Shown here: piece after piece, positions 35,991-44,887 of the stretch
Numbering within the stretch: the first letter of the stretch is position 1
Layout: each line of letters begins with the position of its first letter
Source of the DNA: Oscillospiraceae bacterium
Lineage (GTDB): Bacteria > Bacillota > Clostridia > Oscillospirales > Ruminococcaceae
Length of the DNA stretch: 64,000 nt
Reading direction: 5' to 3'
Assembly: GCA_018110825.1 (NCBI GenBank)
Contig: JAGBCL010000115.1
Span: 1 to 64,000 of the forward strand
Program-made: the position numbers and the translations under genes
Notes under the pieces: generated by a model
Seen by the model: the letters and a program-made list of their open reading frames with translations, nothing else
Databases searched by the model: none
What the model was told of the DNA's origin: nothing

Positions 35991-36823
35991 GGTATACTTT
36001 TTCGGTATTCTGTAGGACTTATTCCGACAAAATTATGAAAGCAGCGGCTGAAATATAGCATATCCTGATATCCCACTGCCTCGCTGATTTCTCCTATAGT
36101 CATAAGGGTTGATTTCAGCAGTCTGCATGCCTCATTCATACGCATGGAGATGTGAAGTTGCTGCATCGTTATCCCCTTTTCTTTCTTAAATACCGCAGCC
36201 ATGTATTTATAGCTGAGGAAAAATTCCTTTTCAAGAACTTTTGCAGAGAAAGGTTCCGTAAAATGCCTGCTCAAGTATAAAGCTATTTTATCAGCAAGTC
36301 CTGACGGCTTTTTCTCATGTTCGTTGCACATCGCAATTTCCGTAAGAATACTATGCATCATCGGATTCATGTTCCACCCTTTCATACGGTCATCAGAATG
36401 GAAATAATCAACCATCTCTCCAAGCATTTTTTCAATCCTGCTGCCCTGAAGTCCAGTTAACTTTTTGGGCAGCTTTCTGCTGAATTTAATCGGTTCATAT
36501 TGACGGACAGATGATATATCCGGAAGAAATTCGGGAAGTTCTTCCTGCTCAGAATAATAAAAATGTACAAAGTACCAACGAGTACCCTTAGCAATTTCAC
36601 GGGTTCCGAAATGACGTATTCCGCTTTTAAGGAACAGAATTTCACCTGGATTTATTGTATAATCGATATTATCCTCCGTAACATGAATTGCACCCTCAAT
36701 AACGTATATAAGCACATTAAAATCTATAACTCTGTCGGCATGGAAAAAGCTTTCCGAGGCGGCACAAAGGTCGCAGCCGTTAAGTACGGGCATGCAAATG
36801 TTATTGAAAACTATACTATTCAA
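35981..36823 (-). CDS. AraC-family transcriptional regulator
   Basis: The 280-residue protein has an N-terminal cupin-like sugar-sensing domain (INPGEILFLKSGIRHFG, about 58-75) and a C-terminal pair of helix-turn-helix motifs (about 180-278), ending with the AraC signature GYQDMLYFSRCFHNFVGISPTEYR. It is divergent from the GH127 gene and shares overlapping promoters with it, so it very likely controls that gene in response to an arabinose-containing oligosaccharide, and perhaps itself. The 3' end overlaps the shared terminator. Confidence 0.93.
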   Translation of the reverse strand: MNSIVFNNICMPVLNGCDLCAASESFFHADRVIDFNVLIYVIEGAIHVTEDNIDYTINPGEILFLKSGIRHFGTREIAKGTRWYFVHFYYSEQEELPEFLPDISSVRQYEPIKFSRKLPKKLTGLQGSRIEKMLGEMVDYFHSDDRMKGWNMNPMMHSILTEIAMCNEHEKKPSGLADKIALYLSRHFTEPFSAKVLEKEFFLSYKYMAAVFKKEKGITMQQLHISMRMNEACRLLKSTLMTIGEISEAVGYQDMLYFSRCFHNFVGISPTEYRKSIPKY

Positions 36824-36856
36824 GATAATCCTCCATATTTATGCGTAAATAATCTA

Positions 36857-36906
36857 TTCAATCAGGCTTATTAAAAGATTATAATACATATTAAAGCAAT
36901 TGTCAA
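36857..36906. promoter_or_regulatory. Overlapping divergent promoters of araC-like and GH127 genes
   Basis: Minus strand: TTGACA (36906-36901), 17-base spacer, TATAAT (36883-36878), a perfect consensus. Plus strand: TTCAAT (36857-36862), 17-base spacer, TATAAT (36880-36885). The two -10 boxes overlap inside the palindrome ATTATAAT, so RNA polymerase cannot occupy both. The weak plus -35 fits an activator-dependent promoter. Confidence 0.78.
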
Positions 36907-36931
36907 CAATGCTCTGAAAGGAAGGATTATT

Positions 36932-38839
36932 ATGAAACTTCAAACACGAATTTCCCCTGATTCATATAAGTCTGACGGATTTATCGGCAGATATCAGAAG
37001 CTTATCAAGGATACTGTTATTCCATATCAGTACACCGTACTTTGCGACGAAGCTCCTGACACGGAAAAAAGCCATGTTGTGCAAAATTTCATTAATGCTG
37101 GAAAAGCCGTGCGCGGCGAGAAAACCGACAGCGGTTTTTACGGAATGGTTTTCCAGGACAGTGATGCTGCAAAATGGATAGAAGCAGCTGCTTATTCACT
37201 TGCAGATTTCCCCGATCCTAAGCTTGAAGAAACAGTTGACTCACTCATTGAAAAAATTGCAGACGCTCAGGACACTGACGGGTATCTTAATACATACTTT
37301 ACTATCAAGGACAAGGACAAACGCTGGACAAATCTTCTTGAAGGACACGAGCTTTACTGTTCAGGTCACATGATGGAGGCAGCCTGTGCTTATTATGAGG
37401 TAACAGGGAAAAATACGCTTCTTGATGTAATACTGAAAAACGCAGAACACATTTACAATCATTTCATTGTCAACAAAAATGAGGGCTATCCCGGTCACCC
37501 TGAGATTGAACTGGCACTTATGAAAATGTACCGCTGCACGGGGAACAAGCATTGTCTTGAGCTTGCTGAACATTTCATCAATGTCAGAGGTGTAAACGCT
37601 GAATTTTATCGTCAGGAATTTGAAAAGCGAGATTGGACTGTATGGGGCAACAATGCCAATGATGGTGATTATCAGCAAAGCGGCAAGCCTGTCCGTCAGC
37701 AGACTGACGCAACCGGTCACTCGGTTCGTGCGGTATATCTTTACACGGGTATGGCTGACCTTGCTTCCGAAACGGAAGATACTGAACTTTTTGAAGCGTG
37801 CAAAACGCTTTGGAACAGCATAACACAGAAAAGAATGTATATTACGGGAGGCATTGGTTCAACCGTAATCGGAGAAGCTTTCAGTGTTGATTATGACCTG
37901 CCGAATGACACTGCCTATGCTGAAACCTGTGCTTCAATCGGATTGATGTTCTTTGCGTCAAGAATGCTTGAGAATGAAATAAACGGCGAATATGCCGATG
38001 TAATGGAAAAGGCCTTTTACAACACTGTTCTTGCTGGTATGCAGCTTGACGGGAAAAGCTTTTTCTATGTAAATCCTCTTGAAGTAATTCCGGGAATATC
38101 AGGTGTGTCGCCTACTCATCGACATGACCTTACACAACGCCCGAAATGGTATGCTTGTGCATGCTGTCCGCCGAATGCGGCAAGACTTATTTCCTCGCTT
38201 GGGCAATATGCTTACGGAGAAAATGATTCGACTGCTTTCTGCCACCTTTTTGCAAGCGGAAGCGTTAGTTTCAGAAATGGAATGAAGCTTATCTGCGAAA
38301 CCGATTATCCATATGATTTTACAGTTACATACAAAATTGAAAAGGGTGGAAAGCTTGCTGTAAGAATTCCTGCATGGAGTAAGGATTTTACAGTTGAAAT
38401 CAATGGCACTTCCGTTTCTTCCGAAGTTCAGAACGGATACATATATCTTTCCGCTGCGGACAACGATATTATCAAGCTTACGTTTGATGGCACTCCGTAT
38501 TATGTTTACGGTTCAGCAAAGGTTCCTGAATTGTGCGGAAAGACTGCCGTTTGCAGGGGCCCTTTGGTTTACTGCTTTGAGGGAACTGACAATGACAACG
38601 ATGTACTTTCTGTTTCGCTCAGACGGAATGGTAAAATTACCGTTCAGGAATATGATAATACCCTTCTCAGCGGAACAGTCAAACTTTCCATTGAAGGAAC
38701 ACGCCGTGAAGATTCTGATGTGTTGTACAGCTGCGTTGCACCTGCAGAAAAAGACGTAATACTTACTGCTGTGCCTTATTACACCTGGGGCAACCGCGGT
38801 GAAAATCAAATGCGTGTCTGGCTTAATGAAATAAGATAA
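36932..38839 (+). CDS. GH127 beta-L-arabinofuranosidase
   Basis: The 635-residue protein has no signal peptide, so it is intracellular. It matches the HypBA1-type family: ETCASIG (about residues 331-337) supplies the Glu and first Cys ligand, and YACACCPPNAAR supplies the catalytic Cys pair (residues 411-412), which bind zinc and form the thiol-enzyme intermediate. The barrel part covers about 1-430, with beta-sandwich parts after it. It would remove beta-L-arabinofuranose from arabino-oligosaccharides released from plant cell-wall glycoproteins or pectin. The ribosome site is AAAGGAAGG. Confidence 0.93.
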   Translation: MKLQTRISPDSYKSDGFIGRYQKLIKDTVIPYQYTVLCDEAPDTEKSHVVQNFINAGKAVRGEKTDSGFYGMVFQDSDAAKWIEAAAYSLADFPDPKLEETVDSLIEKIADAQDTDGYLNTYFTIKDKDKRWTNLLEGHELYCSGHMMEAACAYYEVTGKNTLLDVILKNAEHIYNHFIVNKNEGYPGHPEIELALMKMYRCTGNKHCLELAEHFINVRGVNAEFYRQEFEKRDWTVWGNNANDGDYQQSGKPVRQQTDATGHSVRAVYLYTGMADLASETEDTELFEACKTLWNSITQKRMYITGGIGSTVIGEAFSVDYDLPNDTAYAETCASIGLMFFASRMLENEINGEYADVMEKAFYNTVLAGMQLDGKSFFYVNPLEVIPGISGVSPTHRHDLTQRPKWYACACCPPNAARLISSLGQYAYGENDSTAFCHLFASGSVSFRNGMKLICETDYPYDFTVTYKIEKGGKLAVRIPAWSKDFTVEINGTSVSSEVQNGYIYLSAADNDIIKLTFDGTPYYVYGSAKVPELCGKTAVCRGPLVYCFEGTDNDNDVLSVSLRRNGKITVQEYDNTLLSGTVKLSIEGTRREDSDVLYSCVAPAEKDVILTAVPYYTWGNRGENQMRVWLNEIR

Positions 38840-38845
38840 AAGCTA

Positions 38846-38880
38846 AAGGGTCACTCTTAACAAGTGACCCTTCGTTTATA
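38846..38880. terminator. Bidirectional terminator (GH127 / Hpt)
   Basis: AAGGGTCACT (38846-38855) pairs with AGTGACCCTT (38863-38872), with CGTTTATATATTT after it. Confidence 0.82.
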
Positions 38881-39241
38881 TATTTGCTTTTATAACGCTG
38901 CATATCTGGTCTGAAAGACGTTCAGTCTCAGCCGCATCTTCTTCAAATCCTTCGTAAAATCCGTTTCTCACCTTTGTAACAATTTCAGCCGCCTTGCCTG
39001 AAAGATTTGTCATTCCAAGGTTTGCCGAAACACCTTTCAGCTTGTGCGCTGCAGCCAAAAGTTTTTCATAGTCCTTTTCAGCAATAGCTTCATGGATAGG
39101 AGTAATTCTGTCCTCATCAGGAAATCTTGCAAGAAACTTAACGTAAATTTCCGAATTGTTCATGAAACGGGAAATTGTTCCGTCGACATCAACACCGATT
39201 TCTCTGAGCGCAGTGAAAAGATTGTTCTGAGTCGTATTCAT
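38876..39241 (-). CDS. Hpt-domain phosphotransfer protein
   Basis: From ATG 39241 (an in-frame GTG at 39253 is possible) the protein has 121 residues. It is a single Hpt domain with the phospho-accepting His in AAHKLKGVSANLG (about residue 66). Hpt proteins relay phosphate between a hybrid kinase and response regulators. No histidine kinase is in the window. It is divergent from a CheY-like gene and has a perfect consensus promoter, suggesting it acts with that regulator. Confidence 0.9.
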   Translation of the reverse strand: MNTTQNNLFTALREIGVDVDGTISRFMNNSEIYVKFLARFPDEDRITPIHEAIAEKDYEKLLAAAHKLKGVSANLGMTNLSGKAAEIVTKVRNGFYEGFEEDAAETERLSDQICSVIKANI

Positions 39242-39296
39242 AGTATATACCACTGCTCCTTTAAATTTTCTTAAACAGTTTACATCTGTTTAATAT

Positions 39297-39325
39297 ATTA
39301 TAACCGTTTCGTCATTTTTTGTCAA
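39297..39325 (-). promoter_or_regulatory. Sigma-A promoter of the Hpt gene
   Basis: On the minus strand, TTGACA (39325-39320), 17-base spacer, TATAAT (39302-39297): a perfect match to consensus. Confidence 0.85.
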
Positions 39326-39463
39326 GAATAACTTTTTTGTTTGCTATCACATTAAATTAAAATATTGGTCCTAATAATCATTATATATAAAAAAATACAT
39401 TTTTAATTATCCAGTATGTGTAATATATACAAAAAAATTTGATAAAACTGTTTGTTAATTATA
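39326..39463. other. AT-rich divergent spacer between Hpt and CheY-like genes
   Basis: The 315-base gap between the two start codons holds one promoter for each gene, facing apart. The 138 bases between the promoters are strongly AT-rich and show no ORF, stem-loop or clear operator. Confidence 0.6.
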
Positions 39464-39492
39464 TTGAAAAAAAGCAATAAATGATGTATAAT
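39464..39492 (+). promoter_or_regulatory. Promoter of the CheY-CheX operon
   Basis: TTGAAA at 39464-39469, 17-base spacer, TATAAT at 39487-39492. Confidence 0.8.
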
Positions 39493-39556
39493 GTTATTGT
39501 TATATAGTGCGGATTAGTTTTAATTCGTTGATTTTATTTTTGAAAGGGTGTACACA

Positions 39557-39919
39557 ATGTCATTAAAGGTAATGGTCTGTGACGATTCTATGTTTGTACG
39601 CAAGAAGATGAAGGATGCTGTTGCTGCAGCAGGTGTTTCAGATATTATTGAAGCAGCTGACGGCCAGCAGGCAATTGATAAGTATAAGGCAGAAAAACCT
39701 GACCTCGTTTTTATGGATATTATTATGCCTGTAAAAAGCGGTGTTGAAGCGCTTACTGAAATTAAGGCATTTGATGGCTCTGCTAAGGTTGTAATGGCTT
39801 CTTCCGTTGGTACTCAGGAAAATCTGAAGGAAGCTATTATGGCAGGTGCTTACGATTTCCTTCAGAAACCTATTGCAAACGAAGATGTTGCAAAAATTAT
39901 TTCTAAGGCATCCAAATAA
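39557..39919 (+). CDS. CheY-like single-domain response regulator
   Basis: From ATG 39557, after AAAGGGTG, the protein has 120 residues and is one receiver domain. The acidic pair is in MVCDDS, the phospho-acceptor Asp is in LVFMDIIMP, the Ser/Thr switch in MASS and the Lys in LQKPI. There is no output domain, as in CheY. It is followed 21 bases later by a CheX-type protein, its probable phosphatase or partner. Confidence 0.92.
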   Translation: MSLKVMVCDDSMFVRKKMKDAVAAAGVSDIIEAADGQQAIDKYKAEKPDLVFMDIIMPVKSGVEALTEIKAFDGSAKVVMASSVGTQENLKEAIMAGAYDFLQKPIANEDVAKIISKASK

Positions 39920-39940
39920 AAATCGGGAGGACTGAATTTA

Positions 39941-40819
39941 ATGTTTACACAATTTTTCGGCAATTATCTGCTCCATCAGCAGCTTGTTTCACCTGAGCAT
40001 CTTTCCGAAGTTCTCCAGACAATGAAAACAACCCGTCTTAAGCTCGGTGTTCTTGCTATCAATGCAGGATATATGACTGCTGCCCAGGTTGAAAAGGCTC
40101 ATGCAGAGCAGCAGAGAGTCGATAAGAGAATCGGTGAAGTTATGGTCGATATGGGCTTCCTTACCAAGGATCAGGTTGAAGAGCTTTTCAAAACTCAGCC
40201 TGCAGGCCATCTGCTTCTCGGTCAGGCTCTGGTTGATAACGGATATATGACCAATACACAGTTTGAAAAGGCTCTCACTTCATATAAGCAGGAAAATAGT
40301 ATCACAGAAAGTGATTTCAATACTGCAAATGATGAGGCTGCTTCAAAGCTTGTAAAGAATTTTTACAACTTCAATATCGGTGATAAATCTGATTACATGA
40401 CCGATTATGTTTCGCTTCTGTTCAAAAATCTTATCCGCTTTATCGGTGATGATTTCACACCTATGGATGCGAAGCCTGTTTCAGGTGATATTTCCAACTG
40501 CGTTGTTCAACGCATTGAAGGCGGATTAAGTGCAATTACAATTATCGATGCTGACACTTCCGCAATGATTGAATTTGCTTCACGATTTGCAAAGGAAGAA
40601 CTTACAGCTGATGATGAATATACTCAGGCTTGCGTGAGTGAATTTATCAATCTTCACAATGGTCTGTTTGCTGTTAATATGTCCAACGACAACGGCATTG
40701 AGCTGAAGCTTGAACCACAGTGCTATTTTGATAACATGGATATCAGCGAGTTAAAAAACGCCTGTGTAATTCCTGTTTGCTTCTCATTCGGCGTAGTAAA
40801 CTTCATTATCTCACTTTAA
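39941..40819 (+). CDS. CheX-type protein with N-terminal PilB/MshEN-like helical module
   Basis: The 292-residue protein has three helical-hairpin units in residues 1-125 (RLKLGVLAINAGYMTAAQVEKA; RIGEVMVDMGFLTKDQVEEL; LLGQALVDNGYMTNTQFEKA), resembling the MshEN/GspE N-terminal domain also present in the PilB protein of this window. The C-terminal half (about 150-292) fits CheX/CheC-like phosphatases with the ExxN-type motif in SEFINLHNGLFA. CheX proteins dephosphorylate CheY. The extra module could bind c-di-GMP or a pilus ATPase partner. It is co-transcribed with the CheY-like gene. Confidence 0.82.
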   Translation: MFTQFFGNYLLHQQLVSPEHLSEVLQTMKTTRLKLGVLAINAGYMTAAQVEKAHAEQQRVDKRIGEVMVDMGFLTKDQVEELFKTQPAGHLLLGQALVDNGYMTNTQFEKALTSYKQENSITESDFNTANDEAASKLVKNFYNFNIGDKSDYMTDYVSLLFKNLIRFIGDDFTPMDAKPVSGDISNCVVQRIEGGLSAITIIDADTSAMIEFASRFAKEELTADDEYTQACVSEFINLHNGLFAVNMSNDNGIELKLEPQCYFDNMDISELKNACVIPVCFSFGVVNFIISL

Positions 40820-40824
40820 AAAAT

Positions 40825-40858
40825 AACCTGAGAGGAAAAATCCTCTCAGGTTTTCTTG
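40825..40858 (+). terminator. Terminator of the CheY-CheX operon
   Basis: AACCTGAGAGGA (40825-40836) pairs with TCCTCTCAGGTT (40841-40852), followed by TTCTTGTG. Confidence 0.88.
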
Positions 40859-40861
40859 TGT

Positions 40862-40905
40862 AAAAAAGCCTTGCCTGACCAAATTGGTTCATACAAGGCT
40901 TTTTT
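40862..40905 (-). terminator. Terminator of the rnhA-nifS-tcdA operon
   Basis: AAAAAAGCCTTG (40862-40873) pairs with CAAGGCTTTTTT (40894-40905); on the minus strand it ends in a run of six Ts just after the tcdA stop. Confidence 0.88.
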
Positions 40906-40908
40906 ACT

Positions 40909-41613
40909 TTATTTTTTACACAAGTCCTTAATAACCTCTCCGGCAAGAATAAGTCCTGCAACAGACGGCACAAAAGCAACGCTTCCAGGAACGACTTTTT
41001 TTGCACATTCCTCATCAGACGGAAGCGGCACAATAGGCTGTTCCTGAGAATATACAACTTTCAGCTTTTTTATGCCACGCTTACGAAGTTCATTTCTCAT
41101 TACACGTGCAAGTGGACAAACGCTGGTTTTATAAATATCCGCAACCTGAAATGCTGTAGCATCAAGCTTGTTGCCTGCACCCATTGAACAAATTATCGGC
41201 ACCCCTGCCTCCTGAGATTTCATTATAAGCTCTATCTTTGCGGTAACTGTATCAACTGCATCAATGACATAATCGTATTGTGTAAAATCAAAATCAGCCG
41301 AATTGTCAGGCATAAAAAAGCAACGATATGCATTGACCTCAGCGTCAGGATTAATCTGAGCGATTCGTTCCTTCATTACATCAACCTTGTATTCGCCTAC
41401 TTTATCGAGAGTGGCAATAAGCTGACGGTTGATGTTGGTAAGGCTTACTGTATCATTATCAAAAATGTCAAGTCTCCCAATTCCTGTTCGTGCAAGTGCT
41501 TCGGTCGCATGACCTCCCACACCGCCTATACCGAAAACCGCAACACTGGCGTTTTTCAGCTTGCTCATACCCTCTTTTCCAAGCAGCAGCCCAGAACGGG
41601 AAAATTGATTCAT
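40909..41613 (-). CDS. tcdA: tRNA threonylcarbamoyladenosine dehydratase (TcdA/CsdL-like)
   Basis: The 234-residue protein has the ThiF/E1-type nucleotide-binding motif GIGGVGGHATEALAR (about 29-43) and SLTNINRQL, the TcdA pattern. It cyclises t6A37 in tRNA to ct6A using ATP. TcdA often works with a cysteine desulfurase partner, and a nifS-like gene lies 33 bases upstream in the same operon. Confidence 0.92.
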   Translation of the reverse strand: MNQFSRSGLLLGKEGMSKLKNASVAVFGIGGVGGHATEALARTGIGRLDIFDNDTVSLTNINRQLIATLDKVGEYKVDVMKERIAQINPDAEVNAYRCFFMPDNSADFDFTQYDYVIDAVDTVTAKIELIMKSQEAGVPIICSMGAGNKLDATAFQVADIYKTSVCPLARVMRNELRKRGIKKLKVVYSQEQPIVPLPSDEECAKKVVPGSVAFVPSVAGLILAGEVIKDLCKK

Positions 41614-41646
41614 AGCTATTCCTCCGTTTGATTTGAATAAACCGAT

Positions 41647-42783
41647 TTATATTCCTCTGATTTTCCGAAGTCTTTTTATAATTTCAGATGTCTTTTCAAT
41701 TATATAGTCAATCTCGTCGGTGGTGTTCATGCTTGACAAAGTAAACCTGATTGTTCCATTCAGGTATTCTTTATCCACTCCGATTGCTGTAAGAACATGA
41801 GACGGCTCATCATCACCTGTTGTACAAGCTGACCCACCCGAAGCACAGATTCCTTCCGCATCAAGCATCAACAACACAGCTTCACTTTCCACACCTGAAA
41901 AGCTGACATTCACATTTCCGCAAAGACGATTTTCACAGCTTCCGTTAAGACGCACATCAGTAATTTTCAGCAATCCGTCAATCAACTTATCACGAAGCTC
42001 ACGGACATACTCCGAATTATTCTTCTGATTTTCGCAAGCAAGCTTTAATGCCTCACCAAGTCCCACAATTGCAGGAACATTCTCCGTACCTGCCCTTAGT
42101 CCGAATTCCTGATTTCCACCTTTTATCAGACTTTCAATCGGTGTACCCTTGCACACATACAAAAAGCCTATACCCTTAGGTGCACCTATTTTATGTCCCG
42201 AACAAGACAACATGTCAATTTTCTGTCGTTTGACATCAACAGGAAGATTTCCTATCGCCTGAACAGCGTCCGTATGAAACAGCACACCTTTTTTCCTGCA
42301 TATTTCTGCAATCTCCTCAATCGGCATAACTGTTCCGATTTCGTTGTTTGCATACATGACCGACACCAACGCTGTTTCACTGTCAATTGCTGCTTCAACC
42401 TGCTTTGCAGTAACAAAACCATCTCTGTTAACGGGCAAGTAAGTTACAACAGTTCCTGCTTTTTCAAGTGCTTTGCAGCAAGTTAGAACAGCTTTATGCT
42501 CAACATTTGCAGTAACAATTTTCTTGCCCTTTGCAAGACTTAAAGCCCAGTTATCAGCCTCTGTTCCGCCGCTTGTGAAATATATTTCGGAAAAATCTGC
42601 ACCAATTGCTGACGCTATCTTACGTCTTGCCTCCGCAACTGCTTTTGCTGCTGTTCTCGATACGCGGTGCACTCCGGACGGATTACCGAAATTTTCTGTA
42701 AAATACGGAAGCATTACTCTCAGCACTTTCTCACTTACGGGTGATGTTGCGGCATAATCCGCATAGATATTTTTCTTTTCCAT
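41647..42783 (-). CDS. nifS: Cysteine desulfurase (NifS/IscS family)
   Basis: From ATG 42783, after TTGAGG, the protein has 378 residues. It is a PLP enzyme that takes sulfur from cysteine. YADYAATSP near the N-terminus, the PLP-binding Lys in SGHKIGAPKGIG, and the catalytic Cys in ICASGGSACTTG are visible. An upstream in-frame TTG at 42795 lies in the ribosome site. No IscU or NifU gene is next to it, and its neighbour is tcdA, so tRNA modification is a likely use of the sulfur or of the protein. Confidence 0.94.
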   Translation of the reverse strand: MEKKNIYADYAATSPVSEKVLRVMLPYFTENFGNPSGVHRVSRTAAKAVAEARRKIASAIGADFSEIYFTSGGTEADNWALSLAKGKKIVTANVEHKAVLTCCKALEKAGTVVTYLPVNRDGFVTAKQVEAAIDSETALVSVMYANNEIGTVMPIEEIAEICRKKGVLFHTDAVQAIGNLPVDVKRQKIDMLSCSGHKIGAPKGIGFLYVCKGTPIESLIKGGNQEFGLRAGTENVPAIVGLGEALKLACENQKNNSEYVRELRDKLIDGLLKITDVRLNGSCENRLCGNVNVSFSGVESEAVLLMLDAEGICASGGSACTTGDDEPSHVLTAIGVDKEYLNGTIRFTLSSMNTTDEIDYIIEKTSEIIKRLRKIRGI

Positions 42784-42795
42784 ATCAAGCCTCAA

Positions 42796-43233
42796 CTATT
42801 GTGCAAACTTGTCACGTTCCATAACTGCCAACTCGTCGCAGCGTTCGTTTTCAGGATGGCCCGCATGTCCTTTGACCCATACGAATCTGACATTGTGCAC
42901 GTCAAGCAAATCCAATAATTTTTCCCATAAATCAACATTCAGTGCAGGCTTTTTGTCGGATTTTATCCAGCCTTTTGCCTTCCAGCCTCTTGCCCAGCCC
43001 TTTGTTACACTGTCAACAACATATTTACTGTCCGTAGTAAGCACCACGTCACATGGATACTTCAATGCAGAAAGTGCTGAAATTACTCCCATAAGTTCCA
43101 TGCGATTATTTGTGGTATTGGGTTCGCCGCCTGAAATTTCCTTAACATACTCACCAACACGAAGGATTGCACCATAACCTCCCGGACCTGGGTTACCTGA
43201 ACAAGCACCGTCTGTAAATATTTCAACTAACAT
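42796..43233 (-). CDS. rnhA: Ribonuclease HI
   Basis: The 145-residue protein cuts the RNA strand of RNA-DNA hybrids. It has the four acidic residues of the active site: Asp8 ([13 protein letters not shown]), Glu46 (RMELMG), Asp68 (TTDSKYV) and Asp133 (ERCDELA). The basic [11 protein letters not shown] segment is the handle region of the E. coli-type enzyme. It is first in the operon with nifS and tcdA. Confidence 0.95.
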   Translation of the reverse strand: MLVEIFTDGACSGNPGPGGYGAILRVGEYVKEISGGEPNTTNNRMELMGVISALSALKYPCDVVLTTDSKYVVDSVTKGWARGWKAKGWIKSDKKPALNVDLWEKLLDLLDVHNVRFVWVKGHAGHPENERCDELAVMERDKFAQ

Positions 43234-43263
43234 AATTTATACCGCCTATTTTTTATTACTATT

Positions 43264-43292
43264 ATTATAACTGATGTTTAACAGCTTTTCAA
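43264..43292 (-). promoter_or_regulatory. Promoter of the rnhA-nifS-tcdA operon
   Basis: On the minus strand, TTGAAA (43292-43287), 17-base spacer, TATAAT (43269-43264). Confidence 0.8.
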
Positions 43293-43360
43293 GAGCCTTT
43301 CAAAATGTCTAAAAGGACTGATTGTTTTTGTGTCAAATACACAATTTTATTTGTTGATTG

Positions 43361-43389
43361 TTGACTTTTTTAATAATATGTGGTATAAT
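43361..43389 (+). promoter_or_regulatory. Promoter of the solute-binding protein gene
   Basis: TTGACT at 43361-43366, 17-base spacer, TATAAT at 43384-43389. Confidence 0.82.
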
Positions 43390-43437
43390 ATTTTCAACAT
43401 ACAAGGAATATAAGTATGTTTTATTTTTGTAAGATAA

Positions 43438-43451
43438 TGTAATCGTTTGCA
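43438..43451 (+). promoter_or_regulatory. cre-like / LacI-family operator site
   Basis: TGTAATCGTTTGCA matches the catabolite-responsive element TGWAANCGNTNWCA at 13 of 14 positions and is imperfectly palindromic about its central CG. It lies about 50 bases downstream of the -10 box, where a bound CcpA or LacI-type repressor would block transcription of the sugar-binding gene. Confidence 0.55.
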
Positions 43452-43494
43452 TCAACTGATTTATTGTGCAAACAAATTTTAAGGAGGTAATCTC

Positions 43495-44871
43495 GTGAAC
43501 AAGACAACAAGAAAAGCTCTTGCAGGAATTCTTGCAGCGTCCACACTTGTTTCCCTTACAGCTTGCTCAAGCGAGGGAGGAAGCGACGCACCTATCACTG
43601 AAACTACTACAGCTAAAACTGAATGGACAGGCGATAACATCGAAGTAACTGTTGCTGAAGATGCAATCGATAATTCTATCAACATTGAAGGTCAGACACT
43701 TAAGTGGATGGGCTTCTATGACCTTAACCCAACAAATGATGCTCCTGAACGTTCCACAGAAGTTGCTCTCTTTGAGGAAACATATGGTGCTAAAATTGAA
43801 TATATGCCTACAACAAACGCTACACAGTTTGATGACCTTGCTACTGCTATCGTAGGCGGTACTTCACCTGATATCTTCGTTTATGACTGGCGTTCTTTCC
43901 CTTATGATATCAACAAGGGTCAGTATCAGCCAATTGATTCCATCGTTGACTGGGAAGATCCAATGTGGGCTGATGTAAAGGACCAGGCTGATATGTTTAC
44001 TTGGAAGGGTGAACACTACGTTGCTCCTTTTGGCTACGGATTCAATGACTTCCAGATTCTTATGTACAACAAGTCTGTTGTTGAAAATCTTGGTATGGAT
44101 GACCCATATGAGCTCTATGAGCAGGGCGAATGGGACTGGGATATCTTTGTAGACATGATGAAGACTTTCCAGGACGGTGACACATCCAAGTACGGTATCT
44201 CCGGCTGGTGGGCTAACGCATTTGTTTACACATCAGGCGATACAATGGTTAAATACGATGGCGAAAAGTTTACTAACAACCTCTACAGCCCTGCTGTTGA
44301 AAAGGCTCAGCTCGTTATCGAAGACATCTGGGCTAATCAGCTTGTAAAGAGAGGTTGGGTTGACGGTTCTCAGGCATTCATAAACAACGACTGCTTGTTC
44401 TACTCCATGGGTACATGGGCTTATCAGGCTGCACAGGCTTCTATGCCGGATGACGTTATTCAGATTGTTCCATTCCCAAGAAACCCTGATGACAGTACAT
44501 ACTATATGAACAAGAGAATTTTCTCTCACATGTGGGTTAAGGGCTCTGAAAACGCTGACTGTGTAAAGGCTTGGTTCAACGTTAACCGTCTTGTAAACTA
44601 TGACTCACAGTACACAGATGTTACTAAGGAAAAGTTCCTTACAAACAACGATGCTTGGACTCCTGAAATGTACGATGTTGTTATGAGCTTCTATGATGAT
44701 GACAAGTTCACACTTGCTTATGACTACGGATACGGTCTCTCCGAATACATGAACTCTGAAGTTATGACACTTCTCTATGAGGGTCTTGTAAACGAACAGT
44801 TCGAAAGCTGGGTACAGGCAAGAGAACAGGTTATGAATATTGTTGACCAGGAAATCGCTATTTATCAGTAA
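43495..44871 (+). CDS. Extracellular sugar-binding lipoprotein (ABC transporter type), orphan
   Basis: The 458-residue protein has a lipoprotein signal with the lipobox LTAC (Cys24). The mature part fits family 1 extracellular solute-binding proteins (TSPDIFVYDW, KYGISGWWANAF, MGTWAYQAAQA). The start is GTG 43495, after AAGGAGGT. Such proteins deliver oligosaccharides to ABC importers. No permease or ATPase gene is adjacent: the next gene is a metallophosphoesterase behind a terminator. It probably serves a transporter encoded elsewhere. Confidence 0.9.
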   Translation: MNKTTRKALAGILAASTLVSLTACSSEGGSDAPITETTTAKTEWTGDNIEVTVAEDAIDNSINIEGQTLKWMGFYDLNPTNDAPERSTEVALFEETYGAKIEYMPTTNATQFDDLATAIVGGTSPDIFVYDWRSFPYDINKGQYQPIDSIVDWEDPMWADVKDQADMFTWKGEHYVAPFGYGFNDFQILMYNKSVVENLGMDDPYELYEQGEWDWDIFVDMMKTFQDGDTSKYGISGWWANAFVYTSGDTMVKYDGEKFTNNLYSPAVEKAQLVIEDIWANQLVKRGWVDGSQAFINNDCLFYSMGTWAYQAAQASMPDDVIQIVPFPRNPDDSTYYMNKRIFSHMWVKGSENADCVKAWFNVNRLVNYDSQYTDVTKEKFLTNNDAWTPEMYDVVMSFYDDDKFTLAYDYGYGLSEYMNSEVMTLLYEGLVNEQFESWVQAREQVMNIVDQEIAIYQ

Positions 44872-44887
44872 TATTTCCAAAATAGTT

